From assembly GCA_021014325.1 (NCBI GenBank), contig CM037467.1:14347273-14411272 (forward strand): a stretch of 64,000 nt of DNA, in the 5' to 3' direction. Below the pieces are notes generated by a model. That model worked only from the letters and a program-made list of their open reading frames with translations. It ran no database searches and had not been told where the DNA came from. This DNA is from Plazaster borealis. Taxonomy: Eukaryota; Echinodermata; Asteroidea; Forcipulatida; Labidiasteridae. This document shows positions 1 through 10,606 of this stretch, piece by piece; the first letter of the stretch is position 1; each line of letters starts with the position of its first letter. Made by a program: the position numbers and the translations under genes.

Positions 1-277
1 CCTTCAAGAATGTGTTGGGTTTGTTTTTTTGTGTACACTTACAATAAAATGTCAATAACTTTCCATGCAATGCATATTTGAAGTGTGTACATATTTCATG
101 TCTGTAGAACCTGTTACAGCTGTCATTTCAGATTGAAAATTTGAAACTTTTTAAAGCACTTAAAATAATAACTCTCATTTTAAATGAACAAGCTTTATGC
201 AAAAAAGCTCATCCTAAACCTTAAGTTTTGTTATTAAATGAGAAGAGTATGTGACCTTTTCTATTTTATTTACATAA

Positions 278-536
278 TAAACCACAAGGGAAACTGACTG
301 GGAATTTTTTGTAATAATTTTGGGTTCAACAAAGAAAAATTGACTTAGAGCGGCGGGAATTGAACCTGCGAGATTAAATTGCCGGCGCTCTACCAACTAA
401 GATATCTAGCCCTAGTGTTGGCGGTCTCCCTATTTGGTCAACATCTTTGTTTGGGGCGCCAGTCAGCAGCCACTCAACCTGTAACTGCCGTACAGCCAGA
501 GATCACACCCAAGTTTTTCTTTGTTCAACCCAAAAA
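278..536 (-). repeat. SINE-A copy with embedded tRNA-like segment
   Basis: Read on the minus strand it contains box A-like (TTAGTTGGTAGAGCG) and box B-like (GGTTCAATTCC) sequence, as in RNA polymerase III tRNA-derived SINEs. The same body recurs at about 9965-10240, 29735-30010, 38885-39250 and 63945-64000. This copy is bracketed by an inverted pair, about 318-341 and 512-536, containing TTCTTTGTTCAACCC. It is a repeat, not a working tRNA gene: the cloverleaf is degenerate and copies differ from each other. Confidence 0.75.
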
Positions 537-564
537 TATTTTATTTACAACGTATCTTCAAAAG

Positions 565-690
565 ACAGTTATAGACCTTTCTATTATTGATAAACAAATC
601 GCGCTGGTTAGCATGGAGGGCCGAATGTTACCAAAACATTCAATGGTGTAAACAGATGTGACCAAAAGCAACATTTTTGCAAACTTTCAA
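565..690 (+). repeat. Partial copy of the 21110-21380 MITE
   Basis: Starts with TATAGACCTTTC and continues with a TTGATAAACAAA-like core and a GCAAACTTTCAATT-like tail, as in the left half of the element at 21110-21380. Only one terminal repeat is seen, so it is a truncated copy. Confidence 0.6.
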
Positions 691-1319
691 TTATAGAACA
701 ACTGGTCCCAACTCATTCTTCTTTGATCTTGTGACAAGTGTACTGTATGCAGTTTAGGGTAACCGTGTAAAAACTTGACTCCTTTGAAATGAGTTGCATC
801 AAAATACATGTACTTGTATTTTGACACGCGTGACTAAGTGCCCTACAAGCGCTCGAAAGTTGTTAACAAGCGTGCATGCAGAGCAGTCACTATTGATAGC
901 CAATCAGCGTTGATTTTCAGCGCATTCCTTCTGGGGGTAAGAGATGACAGGGGTTGAAAAATACGGAGCAGGAGTACCCGTTTCATTTTGTTGCAGTTGC
1001 AGTCAAAATAACAAAATCAAGTACACATAGGTAGTAGAGATAAAACTTGAGGTCAAGCAACATTTTACCAGCTGCTGACACTTAACCTAAATACCCAATT
1101 AAGATTTAAAATTATTTCAACCCTGCAAATAAAATTCTCAAACAAAATGTTTAAACTGTCACCTTGTCTCAACAAAATAAATTAATAAGCTTCATTTTGG
1201 CAATAAGGGGAAAAATCAGGCCTGGAATTACACAGAGGCCATGGCCTTGAGCAGTGGAAGTGCCCTTTGCAAAACTAAAAGGCCTTGCCCTCTCAAATAT
1301 TAAAATTCCAGATATTCCA

Positions 1320-1505
1320 TGTCTCCTAAAATAGTACTTACGTTACACGCGAGTAGGAAATTGTCAAAACGTTGTATCTCGCTTAATAGCCCTGATGTAC
1401 ACACCAAACAAGTATGCGTCGAGATACCAAATTTTTGCATAGAGCATTTTTGTGCGAGATACAATGTTTTTGCAAAATCAAGATACGTTTTTGCACTGGC
1501 GCGAC
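1320..1505 (+). repeat. Dispersed repeat, opposite-strand partner at 30030-30250
   Basis: Shares TTACACGC, GTATCTCGCTT, GCATTTTTGTGCGAGATACAA and TTTTTGCAC blocks in the same order with the reverse complement of about 30030-30250. The class is unknown; no terminal repeats or coding capacity were recognised. Confidence 0.5.
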
Positions 1506-1890
1506 CTATGACCTATGACTGAAGAAAACTCTCATTAACTCATCGTTTCGTCATTTTAGTAATAATAAGGTGGTGTAGCTGAAAACCTTTCTGCTTACCT
1601 AAAAAAAAAATATTTTGTTAAGAAGATGAGAGTTTTCAGACCACAGCTGACTACAGACTTCCAAAATTTCTGCACAGAAGACTAGTTTTATATAAACTCT
1701 TTGGAATCGCCAATAATACTGAGTTCCACCATTGGTTTCTGGAACAGGTGACGTTCATTCCAAACCATACCACTTTAAGAAATCTATGAACCTAACGGTT
1801 GTCAAATATCATCAAATTTGTTCAAGTTTTCTTCACAAGAAAACGGCACCCTCCCTCTGTCGCTCTAAAGTGAAGCTTTTACCACCTTTT

Positions 1891-4800
1891 TTAAACTTGA
1901 AGTTTTTGCTTCTTGGTTGTTGGGCCCTCGTCTATCTCTGGGATAGAGTGATTGTTGCCGACGCTTAATGGTGGCATGGAGGATGACGACTGACAAGCTG
2001 GCTCAAACTGGCATCGTTCAAGACCAAGAAACTCAAGAGCATTCCCTGCTAGAAGGGCATCCTAGAAAGCAAAGAAAGGCAAGAATCAGCACGGGCATGA
2101 ACTCCATCAGAGACAGAACAAAAACTCTGGACACTTGTGAAACAAAAATGGAAATGAACAAGACTTTATGTCTGTAAATGACTTTAAAAACAGATGGAAA
2201 ATTGTATATTCCGTTTGCGGTAACACCATGTGTGTATCTACTTTGCTGTGTAGATTTTGTTCTTTGAGAACTTATCTTGCTATTTTGTCTACTGCCGCAG
2301 AGCAGATTTCGGAATTTGGGAGACTACTTAGTTCTGAAAAGAACTGTCCTGCTCATTAACTACTACCTGGGCGGAAGGTAGGAAATTGGCCGGGACTACT
2401 ACTTTCACTTAGTGGATCGAGGGGACTTCTCGTTATTAACTTCACTGCTGCGGAGAGAGTTCTTAATTGGTCTCAACATTTCGACTAGCCTGCTCTAGTC
2501 ATCGTCAGGAGAGAGAAAATTATTGGAGCAAGGCATTTTTTTTGGTACAAAGAAACGATCATGAAATTAAGGAAGTTTAAGAGGGGAACCGAGATGCGGA
2601 TCTTGATGATGATGACGATCCTTACCTTGAGATCTGGTGTGAAATCCTCCACAGAATCAATGAGTTTACCAGGATGATGTTCACCAAGAGGGAATGGGTA
2701 GTCACTCCCAAGCATGACTCGGTTCTAAAACAACAACAAATCTCCGTTATTATAAAGCCTGAATTGATTTAAAATTACAAAATGCATTTAAAGTACTCAA
2801 CCCCATTCCCGATTAAGTAAGTCTAATTATTTAGAAAACGGAACTTCTTTTAAACATTGGAATGCAGATGAAAACATTCTTAGGAAAGATAAGAAACACT
2901 TGCTGATCTTGAAATTTGCTCATTAGGTAACCTTAATAATGGGGTTAATATCATCACACATTTTCTTCAAAAAATCCACAAAAAGATTTTTATTTTTGCA
3001 TATTCAGTATCATTTTCAAAAACCTTTTACACTTGTTAATCTTCTCCTTATAAGAAACTTGAAGGCCATACCTCACCAATCGTTGCCACAAGAAACTTGA
3101 GTGCCTTCTCATCATGAACCAAGGAGTCTGTGAAGATTCTTCCAATGTACTTACGAGGATTGACGTCATTCTCAACAGCACAGAGATCTGGACGGACATT
3201 GAACCCATGCTCGATACGACCGATGGTGAATGGAAAAGCTCCACCTGGATTCAAATCAAAATTGCAAGTTAATCTATTATTTACTTATATATTACTTTAA
3301 TTAATTTGTTTATCTAAATATTATCGTCTCATGTATTTATAATCAGGCAATAGCAAAAACAAACGAAAAATTGTCATAAAATTAAGAACAAGAAAAAGAA
3401 GGAAACCCAAAAGCGAACTCGATCACTCTCTACAAGGGCACTCCAGCCCAAACACAAATTCATCAAAAGACTAAACTGAGACTGTATCCGAATTGGCCAC
3501 TGCGACTACAACTGTTGCTAAGAGTGTTGCTAAGGATGTCCTGTACTTCAACACACAATGATGCGGGGATCTAGATATAGCCATAGCCGTAATTGTAGCC
3601 GTAGCTGCCAATTTGGATACGGGCCCAATTTTATAGAGCTGCTTAAGCACAAAAAGTAGCTAAGCACCAAAAAATTACCAGAATAAGGTTACCAGCCAAA
3701 CCACCATGTCACATGTACAATTTGTGACTGGTAAAATGCTCATTTCTGCTTAGCAGACAATTGTTAAGTAATATTTTCTGCTTAAGCAGCTCTATGAAAT
3801 TGGGCCATGGTCTAAGTTTGACAAAGGCAGTGCAGATAAAGACATTAGAAAAACAATGTAGCACAAAGCTAAAGGATAAAATGCTGCACAAGAATACAGC
3901 AAGAATTTGTTACTAATGAAACACACTCCCTTCCAGAGAGGATTCATTGTAATCCAAACATTTTACAAATAAACACAAGCCAACTATTACAAAGGTTAGA
4001 TATTACAAAATGGCTGAGGCTATTTTCCTTCCAGCCTCCTTTTGGTCACATATTTATATTTGAAGTAAAGTTTGAAATTTAATGATTCCCTGGAGACAAT
4101 AATATCACTGGTAAATTATAAAAAGTACTAACAATTATGGCCATAATAACAAAACTCTTTGTAATGAAAAAACATTTTCCCAAAAGAAATTGATACTTGG
4201 CCCTTGGAAAAAGTAAGAAAACTTTATTATGGACAAGGGCTGACCTACATGTACACATGGTGTAAACTTTAATAGACTTTTCAGGCTATTTAAATAATAA
4301 CAATGTTTGCGGGCCCAATACATCGGAAATCAGACTTAAGTAAGACAAATATCATGCCTGAATGAAATACATTTTCCAAAAGAAATCAGTTATTTTAAAA
4401 ACTGCAGACAAGAAACCAACCTCCATGGGCAAAGCAGACTTTTAGTTTTGGGAATTTCTCTAAGACGCCACCAAAGATCATTGAGCATACCGCCGTAGCC
4501 GTCTCCCCGGGCATTCCAACCAACCATGGCAACCAATATTTAGCCATCCGACCACCAAGTTCCATATCCCATGGATGTACAAACACAGCACAGTCGTATT
4601 CTTCAGCTGCCTGTAAAGGTCAAAGGTCAGAGATTACATCAGTAGGTGCTGATCAATAGAAAGATCTTGCAACTGAATTCACTGTCAGCAAGACTGTTTT
4701 CTTGGACAACATAAGTTCATAAAGTATTGCAATTAAGCGATTTGGACGAGTTATTTCTAAATTGACAACAAATTTGGACACTCTTTCTCTAAGATCTGGA

Positions 4801-7356
4801 TGAAAACATTGAACGAAATGATGTTAGCCTTGCTGACAAAACAGAAACATCCCTCCCCAAAAATCCTTTTTAAAAGGTTTATGGTCGTGTTTTTCAGTGT
4901 CGAGCCAGCAGGACCGATTCTATTGTTGTTTCTTAAGTCCACCAGCTTTTTTACAAATTCTTATTTCATGTATGCTCTCAACACTGAAGTAGCCAGCAGG
5001 ACCACTTGGAGACAATTTTAACTGGTCCTAAGATGTTTTGAATAGCGTTTGGCCAGCGGGCAACTGTCAAGTTTACTTACAGCAAAGACTTGCTGTAGTT
5101 CCGGAGCATCCAAATTCCAGTCATTGATATGTGAGCCAATCTGCACTCCAGGAAAGCCAAGCTCCTGGAAAGAAGAAGAAATATAGTGTTAATTATATAT
5201 TTCTGGTAATGAAACCAAGGATGCCTCATAAATGAACTTAATCACTGTAGCTTGCAAGCCTGAGGAAATCTGCGAACAGGAATGCTTGCGATGTGAACCA
5301 GAAAATACCGGGGTTAACCCCTATTCTTCCACAATAAGTGTTTTGGGCTCTTTTACGTGCACTACCAATCCTAGTACAGCTTAATGTCCCATCCGAAGGA
5401 CAAAGTAATTATGGTAAAGTATCTTGATCGAGAACACAGTTGTCAAGACAGGGACTCGAACCAACACTCTGCTGATCAGAAACAACAGAACTTGAGTCTG
5501 GTGGTCTTAACTGCTCAGCCACGACAAGCCACAATTAAATATGAAAATTATTGTGGCACCAATACTGCACTAAGGCCAAGATCAGGGCAACAAAAACCAT
5601 GGCCTCAGTGACCTCCATGTAATTCCAGTCAGGCCTGGATATAAGATTGATGTTTCTTAATCTCTGCGTGGTTGGTGTGATCCCTAAAAAAAATATATCT
5701 TATCAAACTTGGGAGATCACGGTTAAGATTAAGGAGGCTCACCTGTCGACATCTCTTCAACTCTTCCACAGCTAATTCAGGTGCCTGCATTGGCAGCGTT
5801 CCCAATCCTACAAATCTTGTAGGATATTTCTTGATTGTCTTGGCTAGATCATCATTGAGGATTCGGCAAAGATCAAGAGTGTCTTCTGGTTTAGCCCAGT
5901 AGCTGAACATGACTGGTACTGTGGATAATGCTTGTACTGTAACACCTGAAATATCAATCAATCAATCCATCAATCAAATCGAATAAATCAAATCCATTAA
6001 TAAATTCTATCTATCGATCAATCAATTAATTAAAAACATTGAATCAAACAATCTTTTATTTATTTATTTTTTGAACAACTTTCAATCTAAAATATTAAAT
6101 ATATTAAAACTTTCAATCCGTTTTATCGTGTGCAATGGACAATAACTCAGTATAGACTATCCAACCAATGTTTACAAAAAGAGTGACATTGTACATTGCA
6201 GGCAAAATACTACACTGACCAAAATGGGAAATTTTACATTTTGTGTCATAATTTCAACATAAATTGAAGAGTTCCAAAAAATTACAACTGAACACATTTT
6301 GAGCTGTACCCCCATTCCAAAGTTGATAAAAATCAGACAGTGCAATCTCTAAAACACGTTAAGATTTTTATGTTTTTATTAATCGATCAATTAATAAGAA
6401 GAAAAGGAAACAAACTCTATACCTGTAGCATCCATTTCACGAAGCCTCTCCTCGGGATTGTAGCAATTATGTTCAATAATTCGGAATAGTTTACCGTCTC
6501 TCATCATCCGAGACTTTCCCTCGCAGTGAGGGTACATCTGTATCCATCCACCATATCCGTATCTCTGTGGGTGAAAAATCAAATGTGATCTCTCGGTACT
6601 GAAAGTTTCTCACTAAGAATATACATTTATTTACAAACCATGGCAATGTTATAATAACAATAAAGGCATTTAGGTTGGCTCAGTGGTTTCTTCCCTATGA
6701 ACCCCGGTTCAAGCAGGGTCTTGAAGTCTTGCATGTGGATTGGGTTTTCAGTCCCTACCTGACTGCATGGGTTTTCCCCTCTTTGGGGTTTTCCTCCGTC
6801 TAAATCTGAAATTTCTTTATTGTCTTCTTTACAAAAGTTGGTGTGATGTTTCCATTACTTAGGATTCAGAAAGACGTTGTGTTAATCAGAATGAAGAGCT
6901 GGGCCCAATTTCATAAAGCATGTAAGCACAAAAACTTGCTAAGCACAGAAAATTCTTGCTTAGCAAAAATAGGTTACCAACCAAAATACCGTACAGTTAC
7001 CACTGCTGTGACTGGTACCCCACTCATTTCTTGCTTAGCAAATAAATTTGCTTGGCAGAATTTTCTGCTAAACAGCTTTATGAAATTGGGCCCTGGCAAA
7101 CAAAACTGACAAACAACAAGGGCTGCAGACTAACCACCATTTATTTGGGTAGAACTAGAACCAAAGAACCAAGACGTAAAAGAAGAAACTGTTTGATTCT
7201 GCTCTGGGTATGTAATGTTTGAGTAATTACCTCTTTGAGATCGGGCCATCTCTCGGGCAGAATATGACAATGAACATCAATTTTCATTGTTGTATTTTTG
7301 AGACGCGTTGGCGCCGTCATTACTTGTTCCTCGCTGGAAGCTGTGTGGCAACTCAT
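1891..7356 (-). CDS. ACMSD: 2-amino-3-carboxymuconate-6-semialdehyde decarboxylase (8 exons)
   Basis: Amidohydrolase-fold, metal-dependent enzyme that decarboxylates ACMS. In the kynurenine pathway this diverts carbon from quinolinate/NAD synthesis to picolinate and the glutarate route. Exons, high to low: 7231-7356, 6423-6564, 5743-5945, 5081-5164, 4421-4610, 3072-3244, 2626-2724, 1891-2061; all phases match. Seen: the metal-binding HxH (DVHCHILPE), the third metal histidine in VFVHPWDME, the aspartate in LGSDYPFPLGE and the conserved AGNALEFLGLER end. The start homologous to vertebrate MKID is at 7287 (372 aa); in-frame ATGs at 7320 and 7356 would add 11 or 23 residues. A tail of about 36 residues after the family's usual end (QFE) is extra and finishes TTKKQKLQV. 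The exon 5 donor is a weak GTTGGT. Introns carry two MITE families and SINEs. Confidence 0.97.
3483..3622. repeat. MITE-2 copy (TATCCGAATTGGC termini)
   Basis: Ends are TGTATCCGAATTGGC and GCCAATTTGGATACGG, with inner GCTACGGCTA-like arms and a conserved TTGCTAAGGATGTCCT core. Copies occur at 17330-17460, 30489-30630 and partly at 59850-59955. It lies in ACMSD intron 6 (the interval between exons 3072-3244 and 4421-4610) and abuts the MITE-1 copy at 3621. Confidence 0.7.
3621..3806. repeat. MITE-1 copy (GGGCCCAATTTCATA termini)
   Basis: Terminal inverted repeats GGGCCCAATTTTATAGAGC and GCTCTATGAAATTGGGCC enclose AAGCACAAA, GGTTACCAGCCAAA and TTTTCTGCTTA blocks. The family recurs at 6901-7093, 12912-13102, 18838-19015, 22967-23143, 33738-33930 and about 40141-40325. 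It may be hAT-related because some ends read CAGGGCCC, but no 8-bp duplication was established. Confidence 0.75.
5265..5545 (-). repeat. SINE-B copy (leucine/serine tRNA-like head)
   Basis: On the minus strand it begins GTGGCTTGTCGTGGCTGAGC and contains a box B-like GGTTCGAGTCCC, followed by the tail block conserved in the copies at 17763-17990, 28785-29070 and 56255-56548. It sits in the ACMSD intron between exons 5081-5164 and 5743-5945. Confidence 0.7.
6665..6800 (+). repeat. SINE-C copy
   Basis: Contains GGTTGGCTCAGTGGTTT, a box A-like start, then GAACCCCGGTTCAAGC, a box B-like site, and a TACCTGACTGCATGGGTTTT tail. An opposite-strand copy lies at about 20105-20320. Inserted in ACMSD intron 1. 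Confidence 0.6.
6901..7093. repeat. MITE-1 copy
   Basis: Well-preserved copy: GGGCCCAATTTCATAAAGC at the left and its near-exact inverted complement GCTTTATGAAATTGGGCCC at the right, 193 bp in all, in ACMSD intron 1. Confidence 0.85.
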
Positions 7357-7618
7357 AATCGTAGTGAGTTGAAGTTATTCACTTATATTGGGAGTTGAGC
7401 ACAACTACAAGTTGTTGTCAGCTGTATTGTAATACATAGAAATACAAAGTCAAATCAATCTCAATATAAAGAGCAAGACCAAGTAAACAAAAAACAGTTG
7501 ATCATCCCAAACCTCATCTTTTTTCCCCGAAAAACTAAATTTGTCATGTATTTTAACTTCATCCTGCCACCATTCCTTGAAGATCGATTTAATTTAAACT
7601 TGTAAGTTCCTCAAAAGC

Positions 7619-8279
7619 TAGCCCCATTAATAGTGCCAAATTCTCTGGACTTCCTCCAATCCTTGGCCCTACGCCCACGTACCTCCAGGAGGTGACATTT
7701 GTTTTCGAACAGAAACTCACATTTTTATGCCGAAATTTTTTTCCCCAGTTGTCACTTATTGTAGCTCATTTGTGGACAGCACATTAATTCGATATGGTAA
7801 TATGGTCTTGGTGCAAGACGTTTCTCGTTTACCTTTCACGCACAGCGCGGCCGACGACCCGCTCATTCAACTCGCCAATAGCGCGCGCCACGAACACCTG
7901 ATTTTAACCCACGAACCGCCCCCCGGGCGCTATTGGCGAGTTGAATGAGCGGGTCGTCGGCCGCGCTGTGCGTGAAAGGTAAACGAGAAACGTCTTGCAC
8001 CAAGACCATAGCACGTTAGCAAAATCGCGGATGCCGGGCAGTCAAACCGTGTCAGTAACGCCGCCGATTTTCTTCATAAATTACACCAAAACGAGTGAGT
8101 TCTTTTTCGAATTAATGTGCTGTCCACAAATGAGCTACAATAAGTGACAACTGGGGAAAAAATCTTGGCATAAAAACATGAGTTTCTTTTCGAAAACAAA
8201 ATGTCACCTCCTGGAGGTACGTGGGCGTAGGGCCAAGGATCGGAGGAAGTCCAGAGAATTGGCACTATTAATGGGGCTA
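7619..8279. mobile_element. 661-bp foldback element, Mutator-like MITE candidate
   Basis: Perfect 19-bp ends (TAGCCCCATTAATAGTGCC and its complement) extend into arms of about 175 bp (7619-7795 with 8103-8279). A second, inner pair (about 7799-7884 with 7925-8010) makes most of the element able to fold. The 9-bp CTCAAAAGC flanks both sides (7610-7618 and 8280-8288), consistent with a target-site duplication. Long terminal inverted repeats with a 9-bp duplication are typical of Mutator-like elements. The only open frames are shadows of the palindrome, so it is non-autonomous. It lies about 260 bp upstream of the ACMSD start. Confidence 0.88.
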
Positions 8280-8288
8280 CTCAAAAGC

Positions 8289-9599
8289 CAGCAAATTTGT
8301 TAGCCGGACTCTTTCCTCCATGAAAAAAATAATACAAAATTAACATTAAAAAGGCCTTCATCCTCCTCGAAGGAAGAAGGTAAGGGTCCATTCATCTCCA
8401 ATTTCGTTAACTTTTCTTGAAACTAGCACAAAGTAGTGCCAAAAAATAGGATTAGGAGGGAGTTTAAATGCACTTTTATTAGTTTTAATGGAGCTAATTC
8501 TACTCTACAACTTACAAGCATTAATAAGCATTCACGATGACTCTTTCGATATGTAGCATGTATAAATTGTACTAAATAACTTCACAATGAGTCAATGACA
8601 ATGTGCTACGCTATTTATTTTCTCTTCTCAAGATAAAAGATCAGTAAAATTTTAAAAGACACGACAGAAATAATTCCTGTTTCTGAATCGATCATCATAA
8701 ACTAACAAATTCTTATTCTTTTCAAAGGTTAGGCCTACTGCTGGTTTTATTAAATAATAATAGTTGTTGCAATAGACTAGGAAAGACTATGAAACACAGA
8801 CATACCTTCACCATGTAGGACGTTTGTAATAAAGTGTCGTTTCTTAAAATTTACCACACTCGTGTCTTCGTTCTTTGGAACTTCAGTGAATCACCGAGAA
8901 AACAATAACAGAACATCCCACGTACGATATGACGTAGATTGAATTCGGTCGAGGGCCAAAATGGCGCGCCTTGCTCTCTGTATCATGTCGCAAGGGGGCG
9001 CAGTTTAAATATTTTAATTAAATGCGCCCTCTAATAATTTCATATTAAACCTCCTCATCACATGCGCAAAAAAATAAAAGCATTTAAATATAATATCGAT
9101 TTATGATTATACTAGCGTTTGCAGCATCACAAGGGAACTTTTATATGTTGATGGATTACTGGATTTATTCCTACCTCCAAGTTTTGATTGCCACATAAGA
9201 AGAGAGAGCAGAGGAAAGACAACCTTGGGATGGGCTGTTCTGACATAATGAAATGATAATGTCTTTAATGATAAAAACACCCGTTATGCAATTTGACAAC
9301 AATAGGAACAATAGGCGATAGGCTACGGCTGCCAACAAACTGGATCATCCACACGCTCCTTGTGCACGTGATAGGAAACGAGTTCAAGTATTGGCGTAGC
9401 TCCCCATGAGATAGACAGACCGATCGCAACCTGCCAGACACGGTACAGTCTGACAGTGGATGGAGAGAGGAGGCAAGTCGACTTCACCAGCCCCATGATG
9501 ATCGTACTCGGAAAATAACTTTGCCGTGATTCCATGATGAATGATAACGAAAATTTAAAACAAAACACGGCATCTGTGAGGCTGATCTGACTCTGAGCT
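8289..9599. other. Intergenic DNA between divergent ACMSD and GPR155
   Basis: No recognisable gene. An 81-residue open frame on the minus strand (9323-9568) has no known motif, no obvious splice partners and no clear homology that I recognise. The ACMSD promoter should be near the left side and the GPR155 promoter near the right, but no core elements could be assigned. Confidence 0.5.
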
Positions 9600-9655
9600 G
9601 AGTAACAGTTGATCTGAGATCTTCGTGCTCTTTAGACTTTAGTTCAAACGTCAAA
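9600..9655 (+). other. Candidate non-coding first exon end of GPR155
   Basis: A consensus 5' splice site (CAAA followed by GTAAGTAATT) lies at 9656. The first GPR155 coding exon is preceded by a good acceptor at 10589-10590 (TTTTTAAACGCAG) only 16 bp before the ATG. This implies an upstream untranslated exon, and this donor is a plausible one. The left boundary is unknown. Confidence 0.35.
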
Positions 9656-9964
9656 GTAAGTAATTACTAACTAATGCATTTTTGGTGAGGTAAATAAATA
9701 CCTTGATGATGAATGACCTAAATCTAATTAATTATATTTATTCTTGTACATTTTTTATTCAAACCTTTAAAAGGTTATTTATTGTACTGTATGTTTGCTT
9801 TATTTATAATTTTCCTGACCTAGTCACAACTACCCAGTCATGCCAGTGCGATAAAAATAACTGAACAGAAACTAATTTTAAGTTTTTTAACTGAACTAAT
9901 ATTTTAATTATTTTAATTAATGATACCAGTGACAGTTGTACAGTAAATAAAGTAAATTTTTCAT

Positions 9965-10240
9965 TGTTCAACCCCAAATTAATTTAAATTTACTCAGTCA
10001 GTTTCCCTTGTGCTTGTGGTTTACAATTTTTACTTGATCCCCTGGCTGCCACTGCCCAGGTTGTATCATATTCAACTTGGATGTGATTCCTGGCTATACG
10101 GCAGCTAACGTTGTATGGCTTCTGACTGGCACCAGAACAAAGATATTGACAAAATAGGGAGACCGCTAATAGGGTTAGATTAATAAGATAGCTCAGTTGG
10201 TGTCGTTTTAAGTTGATCTTCAATGTGTAATGAATCAATT
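9965..10240 (+). repeat. SINE-A copy, plus orientation
   Basis: Contains the family body (CAGTCAGTTTCCCTTGTG, GCCCAGGTTGTATCATA, GGCTATACGGCAGCTAAC) and ends in the box A-like AGATAGCTCAGTTGG. The tRNA-like part is cut short after box A. Confidence 0.7.
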
Positions 10241-10606
10241 TAAAAAACTTGAAACATCATCAAGAAACTATCTTGCAAATGAAATACAAAAACTTACCCA
10301 AGACTGACCAAATTGTCCATGATCTGTGTGGGCTTCAATTTCTCATTTTGAACATCGCAATACAAGATCTCGACCAATCAGTGTAAACCAAACCATCTTT
10401 TTGTTAGCCATAATTTAATTGCTTTTATAAAAATAGATGGGCCTGTTTATTCATCAATGTCAGCTTGTAAGTGATTTTGTGGTTTCATTTTTAAGTGTTT
10501 TTCTAACAATAATTTGACCAACAATTAGACCTACATGAACACGTGCACAATTTGTATTCCTCAATGTTTGATTTTCCTTTTTAAACGCAGACTTAACGTC
10601 GTCACA

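Larger units (their letters stand above)
1..1890. other. Intergenic DNA downstream of ACMSD
   Basis: No gene was recognised. The stretch is AT-rich and holds a tRNA-related SINE (about 278-536), a piece of a TATAGACCTTTCC-type MITE (about 565-690) and a dispersed repeat (about 1320-1505). The short open frames here overlap those repeats and show no splice-linked partner. The ACMSD 3' UTR should lie at the right edge, but I saw no clear minus-strand poly(A) signal close to the stop. Confidence 0.6.

Noticed and set aside
7727..8265. Open frames in the foldback element
   Set aside because: The plus and minus frames are mirror copies produced by the palindrome and show no protein motif.
9323..9568. 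81-residue minus-strand frame
   Set aside because: No homology I recognise, no neighbouring exons with fitting splice sites; likely chance.
10535..10606. Upstream ATG for GPR155
   Set aside because: A strong acceptor at 10589-10590 lies between it and the coding part, and the added residues do not resemble the family.
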